Below, piece after piece: positions 12,750-20,106 of a DNA stretch of 20,106 bases (position 1 is the stretch's first letter; every line of letters begins with the position of its first letter). The notes under the pieces were generated by a model that was not told the DNA's origin, made no database searches, and saw nothing but the letters and a program-made list of their open reading frames with translations. Made by a program: the position numbers and the translations under genes. This DNA is from Bacteroidota bacterium (lineage in GTDB: Bacteria; Bacteroidota; Bacteroidia; Chitinophagales; Chitinophagaceae). The stretch is from assembly GCA_023433265.1 (NCBI GenBank), contig JAEZDR010000149.1, positions 1-20,106 on the forward strand, written 5' to 3'.

Positions 12750-14573
12750 CTAGTATCCAGGGTTTTGAACTATATTTTTATTGGTAGTGAGTGTTGTTAT
12801 ATGGAAAGGCAACAACTCAGAACGACCGGATTGGAAGCCTACTGCATACCTTGCCAATGTAGTGGTTGCAATAGCCCCCTGCACCCAGTTAACTCTTGTG
12901 GTTCCGGCAGGCGCAGTGGTGAAATCGTTTGGTTTATAGAAAGAATTTAACCAAAGTGAGGCATCATCAGCCAGAGAGTTCTGGTAGAAGAACATGTACT
13001 GAGGATAATCTGCCCATTTGCCTGCCCGATCTGCCATCAATTGCAGTTCAGCTTTTGTTTCAGCTAATCTTTCCCCTAACAAATTCCACCTGATGAGGTC
13101 GTATTTGCGAACACCTTCGTTACCTAGTTCAAGCGCTCTTTCTTTTACAATTGCTTTGAAGAACAAGTCTTTTGAAAGGCCGGTAGTAAGATCAACGGTA
13201 GGATCTGCTGAGCCAACCGGCTTTCCATAACCCCTTCTTCTCACCATATTCACTGCTTCGTAAGCTGCTGCAGTAGGCCCACTGATTTCGTTTTCAGCCT
13301 CTGCAAACATTAAGAGAACATCTGAGTAGCGAAGTATTTGCCATTTTAAACCAAAATATTGTCCCGCATTTTCGGGCCCAAAGCTTGGGTTTGTAATCCA
13401 ATCCCTGCGGTATTTACCATCATTGAGTGCTGTAATGGCAAGACCTTGTTTGGTCATATTCTGGTTAACGTTGTAAGCAGCTATTGTTACATCCCTCCTA
13501 AGATCGGTAGAATCGAAAGCATAGAAGTAGGTAGGCAATGGGTTGATAGAACTATTGCCAAAGTTGTTCATGCGTGGACCGTTATAATAGCCAAGCTTGG
13601 TATCGGCTGTAGAACCACCACCGATTCCTGTTGCCTGGAACATAAGTTCACCCCAGGGGTCGGAGACAGCATGTGCGCCCACATAATCTTTCCAAAGCTC
13701 TTTATAAGAAGGGGCTAAAGCATGTTGACCTGAGTTCATGATATCGAGACATTCCTGCCTTGCTATTTGATAATATGCAAGGTGATTAGAACCTCTTTGC
13801 ATAACACCCAAACCAGCACCGGTGCGGCGAAGGGAATATCCACCCCTGTATAGCGCTATCCTGGCGCGGAGGCCTTTTACGGTACCCTTGGTGATTCTTT
13901 CATCTACCGCATCACCTATTGTTCCAACTTCATTGCGCCAGGGAACGAGGGTTGCAGCTACTTCAAGGTCTTTTAGTAACTGGTCGTATAATGTATCCCT
14001 GTTTACCTGGAAAGGTAGCGGATCAGTAGAAGCTTGTTTGTATGCAGGCAAAAAGTGAGCAGGGAGATCGCCCCAGTTACGAATAGCTTCAAGGTAAAAC
14101 TGAGCACGCAGAGTAAGGGCTTCACCGTGCATGCGGCGAAGTTGAGCTTTTTCCTTATCTGAGCCACCGTTGTATTGATCCATTTCAGGTATGTTGTCGA
14201 TAGCGATGTTTGCCAACTCGATACCCTGGAAAAGTTGTAAAAAAGGACGTTCTAACTGAAGATTATTCGGCGTAGCCTGGTAACGCGCAATGTCCCTGCG
14301 GTCATTATCGTTGCCTGAACCACTAGGCCCATAGCTCTCATCTGTATCAACAGTGTAATACAAGCTAAGGCGGATGCCGTAACCCTGGTCGCCTGTAAGG
14401 CGGCTGTATACGGCGGCTAAAGCCTGGTAAGCAGAAGGCACATCAGAAAACACGGTTGCAGTACCGGCTGCGGTTATGGGTTGCTGGTCGAGGTACTTGC
14501 GGCATCCTGCCACTACTACCGTAGCCGCAACGAGCGAAAGCAGCGCAACCTTTTGGAAAAATTTGAGTTTCAT
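12750..14573 (-). CDS. SusD/RagB-family outer-membrane lipoprotein
   Basis: A 607-residue surface lipoprotein that acts as the lid and ligand-binding partner of the TonB-dependent SusC-like channel encoded upstream. The lipoprotein signal ends VVAGC with C24 lipidated, then RKYLDQQP, the usual SusD N-terminus. Helical TPR-like segments follow, including GEALTLRAQFYLEAIRNWGD and a KGTVKGLRARIALYRG block. The C-terminal RagB/SusD signature is present in FGLKWQILRYSDVLLMFAEAEN and in KERALELGNEGVRKYDLIRWN. Length and order are normal, with no damage. It starts 20 bases after the susC stop, so the two form an operon, which ends at the hairpin near 12710. The ligand is unknown: no glycosidase, peptidase or sulfatase is in the operon. 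Confidence 0.95.
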   Translation of the reverse strand: MKLKFFQKVALLSLVAATVVVAGCRKYLDQQPITAAGTATVFSDVPSAYQALAAVYSRLTGDQGYGIRLSLYYTVDTDESYGPSGSGNDNDRRDIARYQATPNNLQLERPFLQLFQGIELANIAIDNIPEMDQYNGGSDKEKAQLRRMHGEALTLRAQFYLEAIRNWGDLPAHFLPAYKQASTDPLPFQVNRDTLYDQLLKDLEVAATLVPWRNEVGTIGDAVDERITKGTVKGLRARIALYRGGYSLRRTGAGLGVMQRGSNHLAYYQIARQECLDIMNSGQHALAPSYKELWKDYVGAHAVSDPWGELMFQATGIGGGSTADTKLGYYNGPRMNNFGNSSINPLPTYFYAFDSTDLRRDVTIAAYNVNQNMTKQGLAITALNDGKYRRDWITNPSFGPENAGQYFGLKWQILRYSDVLLMFAEAENEISGPTAAAYEAVNMVRRRGYGKPVGSADPTVDLTTGLSKDLFFKAIVKERALELGNEGVRKYDLIRWNLLGERLAETKAELQLMADRAGKWADYPQYMFFYQNSLADDASLWLNSFYKPNDFTTAPAGTTRVNWVQGAIATTTLARYAVGFQSGRSELLPFHITTLTTNKNIVQNPGY

Positions 14574-14593
14574 ATCTTAAAAGTCTTTTCGTT

Positions 14594-17500
14594 TTAGAAT
14601 GTTGCATTAATACCAAAGATGAAAGTGCGGCTCTTAGGGTAAGCTGAGTAATCTATTCCCGGTGTAAGCGGGTTACGGCCAACACTCACTTCCGGATCGT
14701 ATCCAGAATAACTTGTAATAACAGCCAGGTTATTGGCAGTGAGGTAAAACCTTAACCTGCTCATACCTATTTTAGTTACAGACTTAATAGGAAGTGTGTA
14801 ACCGAGCGTTACGTTATTAATCCTGATGAACGAACCGTCTTCCATAGCCCATGAATGTGGGTGGAAAGCGCCTCCCTGCCTGATAGGCCTCCAAATAGTT
14901 GCATTTGCGTTGAGTGCATTTAGCACGTCAGGAGCGGCACCATAACTTGCATTGTTTTCTTCCCACTGTACCAGAACGCCATTGTTGTCAATTGTAGTCC
15001 AACGTCCGGTCATGTCTTCCAACATATTAGCGTTGCGGGCGTAGGCGTTCGTAAATTCAATTTTATTAGCATTATAAATGGTGTTGCCATATGCGAAGTT
15101 TACGAATACACTCAAGTCCCAACCTTTATAGGTAACCATTTGGTTAAGTCCACCCGTGAACTTAGGATTAGCATTACCAATTACAGTTTTATCTGCATCG
15201 TCGATAATTCCATCGCCATTCAGATCCCTGAACTTCAATGTGCCTGGCGCTGGAATACCTGTTATTTTAGTCATGTCAACAGACCCGGTCTTCAAGGTAT
15301 ATTTTTGGGTTGCAGGGTCATAGTTGAAATCGTTTGTTGTGTAGAAGCCATCGGTTATCCATCCATACATTGAACCAACCGGGTCACCAACTCTAAGAAT
15401 ATAATCAGGGATGCTTGTTGGCGTCCAACTTGCTGAAAGCCTAGACACCTCGCCGGGACCAAGTTTTTCAACCTCGTTTTTGTTGAAGGAGATATTGAAG
15501 TTAGCCGAGTAGTTAATGTCTTTCTTGCGGATGATTTGTGCGTTAAGCTGAATGTCTACACCTGTGTTGGCTGTTTGCCCAACGTTTTGAATCTGTGTTG
15601 CATAACCATAAGTTGGAGCGGTTTGAACAGGAAGCAACAGGTCTTTTGTTGTGCGCTTATAGAAGTCCAGGGTTAATTCGAACCTGTTTTTCAGGATGCT
15701 AAAGTCGATACCGATGTTTTGATCCACTGTAGTTTCCCATTTCAGGTTTTCGTTGCCAAGATAAGTTGTGCTCCAACCGGGAACTGGCACATTGCCTAAA
15801 CCATAATACAAAACAGCAGGACGGAAAGTAGTCATGTAGAGGTAGTCATCTATACGGTTGTTACCGGTGGTACCGAAGCTTGCACGGAATTTAAGTTCGC
15901 TGATCCAGTTAACATCTTCCAGGAATTTTTCCTGGCTTACCCGCCATGCAACCGACGCAGCAGGGAAGTAGCCCCACCTTTTACCTTCAGCAAACTTGGA
16001 GGAACCATCGGCGCGCAGGTTGAAGGTGAACAGGTAACGCTTCAAGAAAGTATAGTTAACCCTTCCAAAGAAAGAGAGCTGGGTAAACTTCGCTTTATTC
16101 AGTTGTGGATAGCCCACGAAATAGGTACCCATGCTGAGGTCGTCGAAAGCTTTGGTTGGCTCTGTCCAACGAGGGTAGTTTCTAAGCTGGCTGGTTTGCG
16201 TTTCCTGGTCAACCTGGTAAACTTCGTGACCGGCGAGCACATCTATATCATGCTTTTTCGCAAGGTTTTTAATAGAATAAGTGAGTACGTTGGAGTTTGT
16301 GATCGTTGTTCTTGTGGTAGTATCTAACCTTACAATGGGGTTAGATGCGCCCTGGATACGGGAAAAAGAGCTTAGGCTATCGTAGAAGCGACGGTCTGTA
16401 CTGATGTTTTTATCGTAACCGAATGTGCTTCTGAAGTTAAGGTTCTTAATGATTTGATAGGAAGCGTTTGCGGTGATATTGTATGCGTTAGTTGTTCTTC
16501 TTCTAAACTCAGAATTTGCAACGAGGCGCGGATTGATGAGGTTGAGTCCATTACCCACGTTATCTTCTGCAAAGGGGTCATTATCGTCGATTGTTTCCTG
16601 TCCGCCCCAAAGGAATGGCCTGTACTTGATAGCATTTCTAAGCCTGTTATAGGCAGCACTGGCATTGTCTGAAATGCCTGCACCCCAAACGTTGGTGTTG
16701 TTTAGCCTTGCAGTAAGGCCAGCTTTCAGTTTACTGGTAAACTTGTGATCTACCTTGATATTACCAAGGTGCCTCCTGAACTTTGAATTCAGAACAATCG
16801 CTTTGTCGTCGTTGTAAGTATAGCTAATGTTGTAAGTAGTTTTTGGCGTTCCCCCACCATAAGATAGGTTATGGGTTTGCTGGAAACCTGTGCGGCCCAT
16901 CATTTCTTCCTGCCAATCGATGTTCTCAACGTTTTTGAACACCTGAAGGCTGTCGAACGTAGAAACATAATCTTCTGAGAAGTTCGTGCTGTCTTCAGTA
17001 GATGGTTGTGCCCTTTCGTACTCCCATAGAGCGAAGTTGTAAGGGTTCATAACCTTCAGTTTTTTAGAAAGGTTCTTGATGCCGACGAAGCCGTTGTAAT
17101 TCAGGTGCGGTTTGCCTACCCGGCCAGATTTGGTGGTAATGATGATAACGCCATTAGCACCGCGTGCACCATAGATAGCCGTGGCAGAAGCGTCTTTTAA
17201 TACGTCGATGGTTTGAATATCTTGCGGAGACAGTGTTTGTAAGCCATTTTCTACTTGTACACCGTCGATGATGTAAAGCGGAGAGTTGTCCTGGGTAATG
17301 GAACCACCACCACGAACGCGTATGCGAACATCCGCATCAGGCGAACCTTCTGCTGTGGTTGCGGTTACACCTGCAAGCCTTCCGTTCAATGCTTCGGCAG
17401 CGTTGTTTACAGGGATGTCTTTTAATTCTTTAGCACCAACAGAAGAAACAGAAGCAAGCACATCTCTTCTTCTCATGGTTTGGTAACCGACCACCACCAC

Positions 17501-17827
17501 GTCTTCGGCTGCTTCTGCCACCTGCCTTTTAAGCCTTACTGTGATGCCTGAGGCATTTGCCGTGGTAACCGTTACCGTAGAAGCGGCGTAGCCTACGGCA
17601 GAAATGGTAAGTGAAATACGGTCTGCTTTTGGAAGCGTGATAGTAAAGGCGCCCGAGGCATCAGTCTTTGTACCTCTCTTACTGGGAGCGTGCATCACGG
17701 TTACATCCGAAAGGGTGGTACCGGAGCTATCGTCCAATACAGTTCCTTTGATTGTAATTGAGTTTTGTGCATAGAGCAACGGGCTGAAAGCCAGTAGCAC
17801 TACTATGCAAGCAATCATTCTTTTCAT
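14594..17827 (-). CDS. SusC/RagA-family TonB-dependent outer-membrane transporter
   Basis: A 1077-residue transporter that imports an oligomeric nutrient across the outer membrane, driven by TonB. A signal peptide covers 1-20 (ends LLYA), followed by a carboxypeptidase-regulatory-like beta domain (about 23-100). The plug follows, with SusC signatures DVVVVGYQTMRRRDVLASVS (109-128), LNGRLAGV (147-154), VRIRVRGGGSI (167-177), PLYIIDGV (183-190) and ATAIYGARGANGVIIITTKSG (215-235). The rest is a beta-barrel, with LKFRDLNGDGIIDDADKTVIG near the C-terminal third, and it ends in an aromatic residue (INATF), as expected for BAM insertion. No N-terminal secretin/STN domain is present, so signalling through an anti-sigma factor is unlikely. 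It is the first gene of the susCD operon and is divergent from the Pmp3-like gene. Confidence 0.96.
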   Translation of the reverse strand: MKRMIACIVVLLAFSPLLYAQNSITIKGTVLDDSSGTTLSDVTVMHAPSKRGTKTDASGAFTITLPKADRISLTISAVGYAASTVTVTTANASGITVRLKRQVAEAAEDVVVVGYQTMRRRDVLASVSSVGAKELKDIPVNNAAEALNGRLAGVTATTAEGSPDADVRIRVRGGGSITQDNSPLYIIDGVQVENGLQTLSPQDIQTIDVLKDASATAIYGARGANGVIIITTKSGRVGKPHLNYNGFVGIKNLSKKLKVMNPYNFALWEYERAQPSTEDSTNFSEDYVSTFDSLQVFKNVENIDWQEEMMGRTGFQQTHNLSYGGGTPKTTYNISYTYNDDKAIVLNSKFRRHLGNIKVDHKFTSKLKAGLTARLNNTNVWGAGISDNASAAYNRLRNAIKYRPFLWGGQETIDDNDPFAEDNVGNGLNLINPRLVANSEFRRRTTNAYNITANASYQIIKNLNFRSTFGYDKNISTDRRFYDSLSSFSRIQGASNPIVRLDTTTRTTITNSNVLTYSIKNLAKKHDIDVLAGHEVYQVDQETQTSQLRNYPRWTEPTKAFDDLSMGTYFVGYPQLNKAKFTQLSFFGRVNYTFLKRYLFTFNLRADGSSKFAEGKRWGYFPAASVAWRVSQEKFLEDVNWISELKFRASFGTTGNNRIDDYLYMTTFRPAVLYYGLGNVPVPGWSTTYLGNENLKWETTVDQNIGIDFSILKNRFELTLDFYKRTTKDLLLPVQTAPTYGYATQIQNVGQTANTGVDIQLNAQIIRKKDINYSANFNISFNKNEVEKLGPGEVSRLSASWTPTSIPDYILRVGDPVGSMYGWITDGFYTTNDFNYDPATQKYTLKTGSVDMTKITGIPAPGTLKFRDLNGDGIIDDADKTVIGNANPKFTGGLNQMVTYKGWDLSVFVNFAYGNTIYNANKIEFTNAYARNANMLEDMTGRWTTIDNNGVLVQWEENNASYGAAPDVLNALNANATIWRPIRQGGAFHPHSWAMEDGSFIRINNVTLGYTLPIKSVTKIGMSRLRFYLTANNLAVITSYSGYDPEVSVGRNPLTPGIDYSAYPKSRTFIFGINATF

Positions 17828-17899
17828 ATAGTATTATTGAACCGGTTTTTTCTAGTGTAATGCTAGCAACTATTTAGTAGCTGTAACCTGACCTTGTTT

Positions 17900-17932
17900 C
17901 AATTCTACGCAAACGATGTCAACGTTGACCAA
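17900..17932 (-). promoter_or_regulatory. Candidate susC promoter with embedded palindrome
   Basis: On the minus strand TTG at 17932-17930 is followed after 22 bases by TAGAATTG at 17907-17900, one mismatch from TAnnTTTG. A perfect 12-bp palindrome GTCAACGTTGAC (17918-17929) fills the spacer next to the TTG, a usual place for an operator. The leader would be about 65-70 bases. The 250-base region 17828-18077 between the two divergent starts holds no other structure I can support. Confidence 0.3.
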
Positions 17933-18077
17933 GCGTAAAGCATTGATAATATTAGGATATGTAAATAATATTTACTGCAATTTAAACACGAAAACAGGAA
18001 AGGGTGAACCAGATTGCGGTAAACATGCAACAGCAATTGTGGCGTTAAAATTGCTTAACGAACCGCAAACAATTTCC

Positions 18078-18497
18078 ATGAAAAAGGCCGGCTTTTCACT
18101 CGTTATGCTCTTAGTTGTATTTATTATGAGTTCTTTTCCATCTTTTGCAGCTAGACATGCTCAAGAACCGGGGCAATGGGAGCTTAACGAACCGAAGCGA
18201 TTGAACACCGCCGTTGCTGAAGCTGTTGCCGAATTTAAAAGCTTATCGAAGTACGACAGGAAGGCGAGAATAAAGGAGGCAAAGAAAGCCGTGAAGGAAT
18301 CTAAGAAGGCTAACCGTGGCGATGTTGCAACGAATGTGGTGCTCTTGACCATTCTTGCTATCCTGTTGCCACCCCTTGCTGTTTACCTGTACGAGCAGGA
18401 GATTAACGGCCGTTTCTGGCTTAGCGTATTACTTACCTTATTATTCTGGATACCAGGCGTTATCTATGCCGTATTATTGGTTAACGGGGCAATCTAA
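18078..18497 (+). CDS. Pmp3/YqaE-like membrane protein with signal peptide and basic linker
   Basis: A 139-residue protein. The C-terminal part (about 87-137) matches the Pmp3/YqaE (UPF0057) family: VLLTILAILLPPLAVYL, a short polar turn, then LSVLLTLLFWIPGVIYAVLLV, i.e. two membrane helices with the conserved LPP and WIPG. In front of it are a signal peptide or first membrane helix (1-25, ending SFAA) and a strongly charged helical region (about 45-82) rich in Lys/Arg/Ala. Plain Pmp3 proteins are only about 50-60 residues and are linked to salt or membrane-potential stress; the extended form is a Bacteroidota-style variant whose role I do not know. The ATG at 18078 is chosen. The in-frame ATG at 17916 would add 54 unrelated residues before the signal peptide and cover the susC promoter region. 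Confidence 0.85.
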   Translation: MKKAGFSLVMLLVVFIMSSFPSFAARHAQEPGQWELNEPKRLNTAVAEAVAEFKSLSKYDRKARIKEAKKAVKESKKANRGDVATNVVLLTILAILLPPLAVYLYEQEINGRFWLSVLLTLLFWIPGVIYAVLLVNGAI

Positions 18498-18500
18498 TTA

Positions 18501-18530
18501 CATTAGTTAGCAAGCTGGCTCGGACTAATG
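18501..18530. terminator. Possible bidirectional hairpin between convergent genes
   Basis: A perfect 7-bp stem (CATTAGT at 18501-18507, ACTAATG at 18524-18530) with inner AGC/GCT pairing lies in the 38-base gap between the Pmp3-like stop and the protease stop. There is no T-run on either side, so termination is plausible only. Confidence 0.4.
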
Positions 18531-18535
18531 ACGGG

Positions 18536-20106
18536 TTAGTTTGCCTTATTATTAATAGCAGCTCTCCCGGTTTCAAGCTTACTGTTTGCAGCTAATGTTG
18601 CAAGCACCATAACACTGCGATTAACATAAAGGTCTTTACCTACACCCCGCAGGAACGCTTTGTTGCCGGCCTTTCTGAACTCTTCTTTCTGCGCGATGGC
18701 TGCTTCAACCTCCTGTATGTTGCGAACATGCAGACTGTCTTCACTTACGAGCATTGAGCGAACTTTGTCGAGGCGCGAGCTAACTATTTTTTTCTGACCT
18801 CGGTAACCCTCGAGTGTGAGTTCGTACTCATCGTTGCGGGACCCGATCCATTGCAAGTGGTCTTTGAGCACCAACAAGGCTGAGTCGCTATTTAGAAGGC
18901 TGTTGACTTCTGCAATGGTAGCTGTTACGGGCGTAGTGTTTAAGCGATTGAACCTTAACGGCTGGATAGTATCCCATGCAAGCGCTGAGGGCTGGTCTTT
19001 TTCCTGCATTTTATAGGGCGCATAAACACCGGGTAAGTGCACATCGGGTGTTACGCCTCTAATTTGGGTGGCTGCTCCCGTAATTCGATAATACTTCTGA
19101 AGGGTTACATGTAAACTTCCCAACTCGCCTCCGCCGCTGTTGGTAATCCGGTTTAGATCTTCCGGCACGGCTAAGGAGCGTTGGACAGTTCCTTTACCAT
19201 AGGTGCTGTTACCCACCACTATGCCGCGACCGTAATCCTGGATGGCGGCAGCAAATATTTCAGAAGCTGAGGCACTCAGCTCGTTTACCATTACCACAAG
19301 CGGCCCATCGTACAGGACCTGTTTATTGTTTACGCCACCGTTTTCGGGTTTCTGGTGCGCATTCTTTACCTGTACCATGGGACCCTGTTTGATAAACAGT
19401 CCAAGCATATTTATTACTTCGCCAAGGCTTCCACCCCCGTTGTTCCGAATGTCGATTAAGACACCGCTGATTCCTTCCTTTTTCAAGTTTTCGAGTGCGA
19501 ATGCCATGTCGGCAGCACAACTGCGACCGTTTTTGTCGTCGAAAGAAGTATAGAATTTAGGAAAGAAAATGTAGCCCCATTTTTCGCCATTGCGTTCAAT
19601 AAGGGCGGTCTTTACAAAGTTATCATCAAGCTGTAGGGCGTCGCGCATCATGGAAACAGCTTTTACCGTACCATCTTTTTTTCTAAATGTGATGGTAACG
19701 CTGGTACCTTTTTCTCCACGGGTAAGCTTTATTATTTCGGGCATGGGTAAGCCCTCCACGTCCACAGTAGGTTCGTTGCCCTGGGCCACCTTGATGATGA
19801 TATCATCTTTATCAATCATGCCACTCTTCCATGCGGGGCCGCCTATCATAAGTTCTGCAATTTTTACTTTGCCCTGCTGTTCCTGTAACAGCGCGCCGAT
19901 GCCATAGTAGACACCGCTCATGCTTTCCTGGAATTCCCTGCGTTCTACGGGCAGGTAATAATGAGAGTGCGGATCGTAGAGATTGATAATATGGTTAAGG
20001 TAGCTGTTGAAAGCTTCTTCCGGGCTGGTAAGTTTTTTTATATTCGATAAGGTTCTGAGTTCAACCTTTTCTACATACTCGCGGGCTTTCTTTTCCAGTT
20101 CAGCAT
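18536..20106 (-). CDS. prc: S41 carboxy-terminal (tail-specific) protease, Prc/Tsp type, N-terminus cut by right edge
   Basis: The frame is open to the window edge: 522 codons are visible, beginning AELEKKAREY, and the N-terminus is missing. The YDPHSHYYLP segment (43-52 of the visible part) and the following FQESMSG...YYGIGA are Prc signatures. A PDZ domain follows (about 62-155), with ELMIGGPAWKSGMIDKDDII. The protease core has LIDIRNNGGGS, then SASASEIFAAA and YGKGTVQ. The Ser-Lys dyad is the middle serine of SASAS (visible residue 279) with K304, 25 apart as in known S41 enzymes, and Q308. Prc proteases degrade or trim periplasmic proteins from the C-terminus. It belongs to the long Prc type and not to the short CtpA type, judging by about 200 residues after the catalytic lysine. 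It is convergent with the Pmp3-like gene. Confidence 0.93.
   Translation of the reverse strand, partial: AELEKKAREYVEKVELRTLSNIKKLTSPEEAFNSYLNHIINLYDPHSHYYLPVERREFQESMSGVYYGIGALLQEQQGKVKIAELMIGGPAWKSGMIDKDDIIIKVAQGNEPTVDVEGLPMPEIIKLTRGEKGTSVTITFRKKDGTVKAVSMMRDALQLDDNFVKTALIERNGEKWGYIFFPKFYTSFDDKNGRSCAADMAFALENLKKEGISGVLIDIRNNGGGSLGEVINMLGLFIKQGPMVQVKNAHQKPENGGVNNKQVLYDGPLVVMVNELSASASEIFAAAIQDYGRGIVVGNSTYGKGTVQRSLAVPEDLNRITNSGGGELGSLHVTLQKYYRITGAATQIRGVTPDVHLPGVYAPYKMQEKDQPSALAWDTIQPLRFNRLNTTPVTATIAEVNSLLNSDSALLVLKDHLQWIGSRNDEYELTLEGYRGQKKIVSSRLDKVRSMLVSEDSLHVRNIQEVEAAIAQKEEFRKAGNKAFLRGVGKDLYVNRSVMVLATLAANSKLETGRAAINNKAN

Noticed and set aside
16372..16683. Open frames inside the susC gene, including a 103-codon one
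   Set aside because: They are out-of-frame shadows of a large intact coding region, with no start signal or domain.
17916..18077. N-terminal extension of the Pmp3-like gene by 54 residues
   Set aside because: It would place an unrelated polar sequence before a clear signal peptide and overlap the susC promoter region and palindrome.

Overview
The window looks like a chromosomal segment of a Bacteroidota species, most likely Chitinophagaceae or a close relative. The evidence is an adjacent SusC/SusD outer-membrane pair, signal peptides and lipoboxes of Bacteroidota style, HldD of the Bacteroidota type, small-form PurL, and promoter-like TAnnTTTG boxes in place of Shine-Dalgarno sequences. The assignment to family is inference. 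No rRNA, tRNA, CRISPR array, insertion sequence or prophage gene was seen. It reads as ordinary housekeeping chromosome with small lineage-specific oddities.

Layout, left to right. (1) Positions 1-1395, minus strand: a HisC-like aminotransferase homologue that has lost its PLP-binding lysine, followed by the start of an APH/AmgK-like kinase that runs off the left edge. (2) 1539-5698: a small secreted protein, two stand-alone receiver-domain response regulators, a MutS2-like ATPase without the Smr nuclease domain, and a lipoprotein-type MsrA. (3) 5891-6292: an S4-domain RNA-binding protein. (4) 11258-6289, minus strand: purL, hldD and two tandemly duplicated secreted esterases, tightly spaced at the front and probably co-transcribed at least in part. 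(5) 11259-11940: an ABM-domain protein flanked by two different short tandem repeats (5 x 11 bp and 5 x 7 bp). (6) 11941-12675: a PlsC acyltransferase starting at TTG, ending at a hairpin shared with the SusCD operon. (7) 17827-12750, minus strand: susC-susD, an orphan uptake system with no hydrolase, sigma or anti-sigma gene beside it. (8) 18078-20106: a Pmp3/YqaE-like membrane protein with an added signal peptide and basic region, then a Prc/Tsp-type S41 protease running off the right edge.

Cell-envelope functions recur: heptose synthesis, phospholipid acylation, SusCD, periplasmic protease, secreted esterases, periplasmic MsrA and a possible cell-wall sugar kinase. The observations most worth a second look are the lysine-less aminotransferase beside the kinase, a recurrent TAnnTTyG box only 3-7 bases before four start codons (suggesting near-leaderless mRNAs), the tandem repeats around the ABM gene, and the Smr-less MutS2. 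I did not see a clear multi-gene defence or other novel system.
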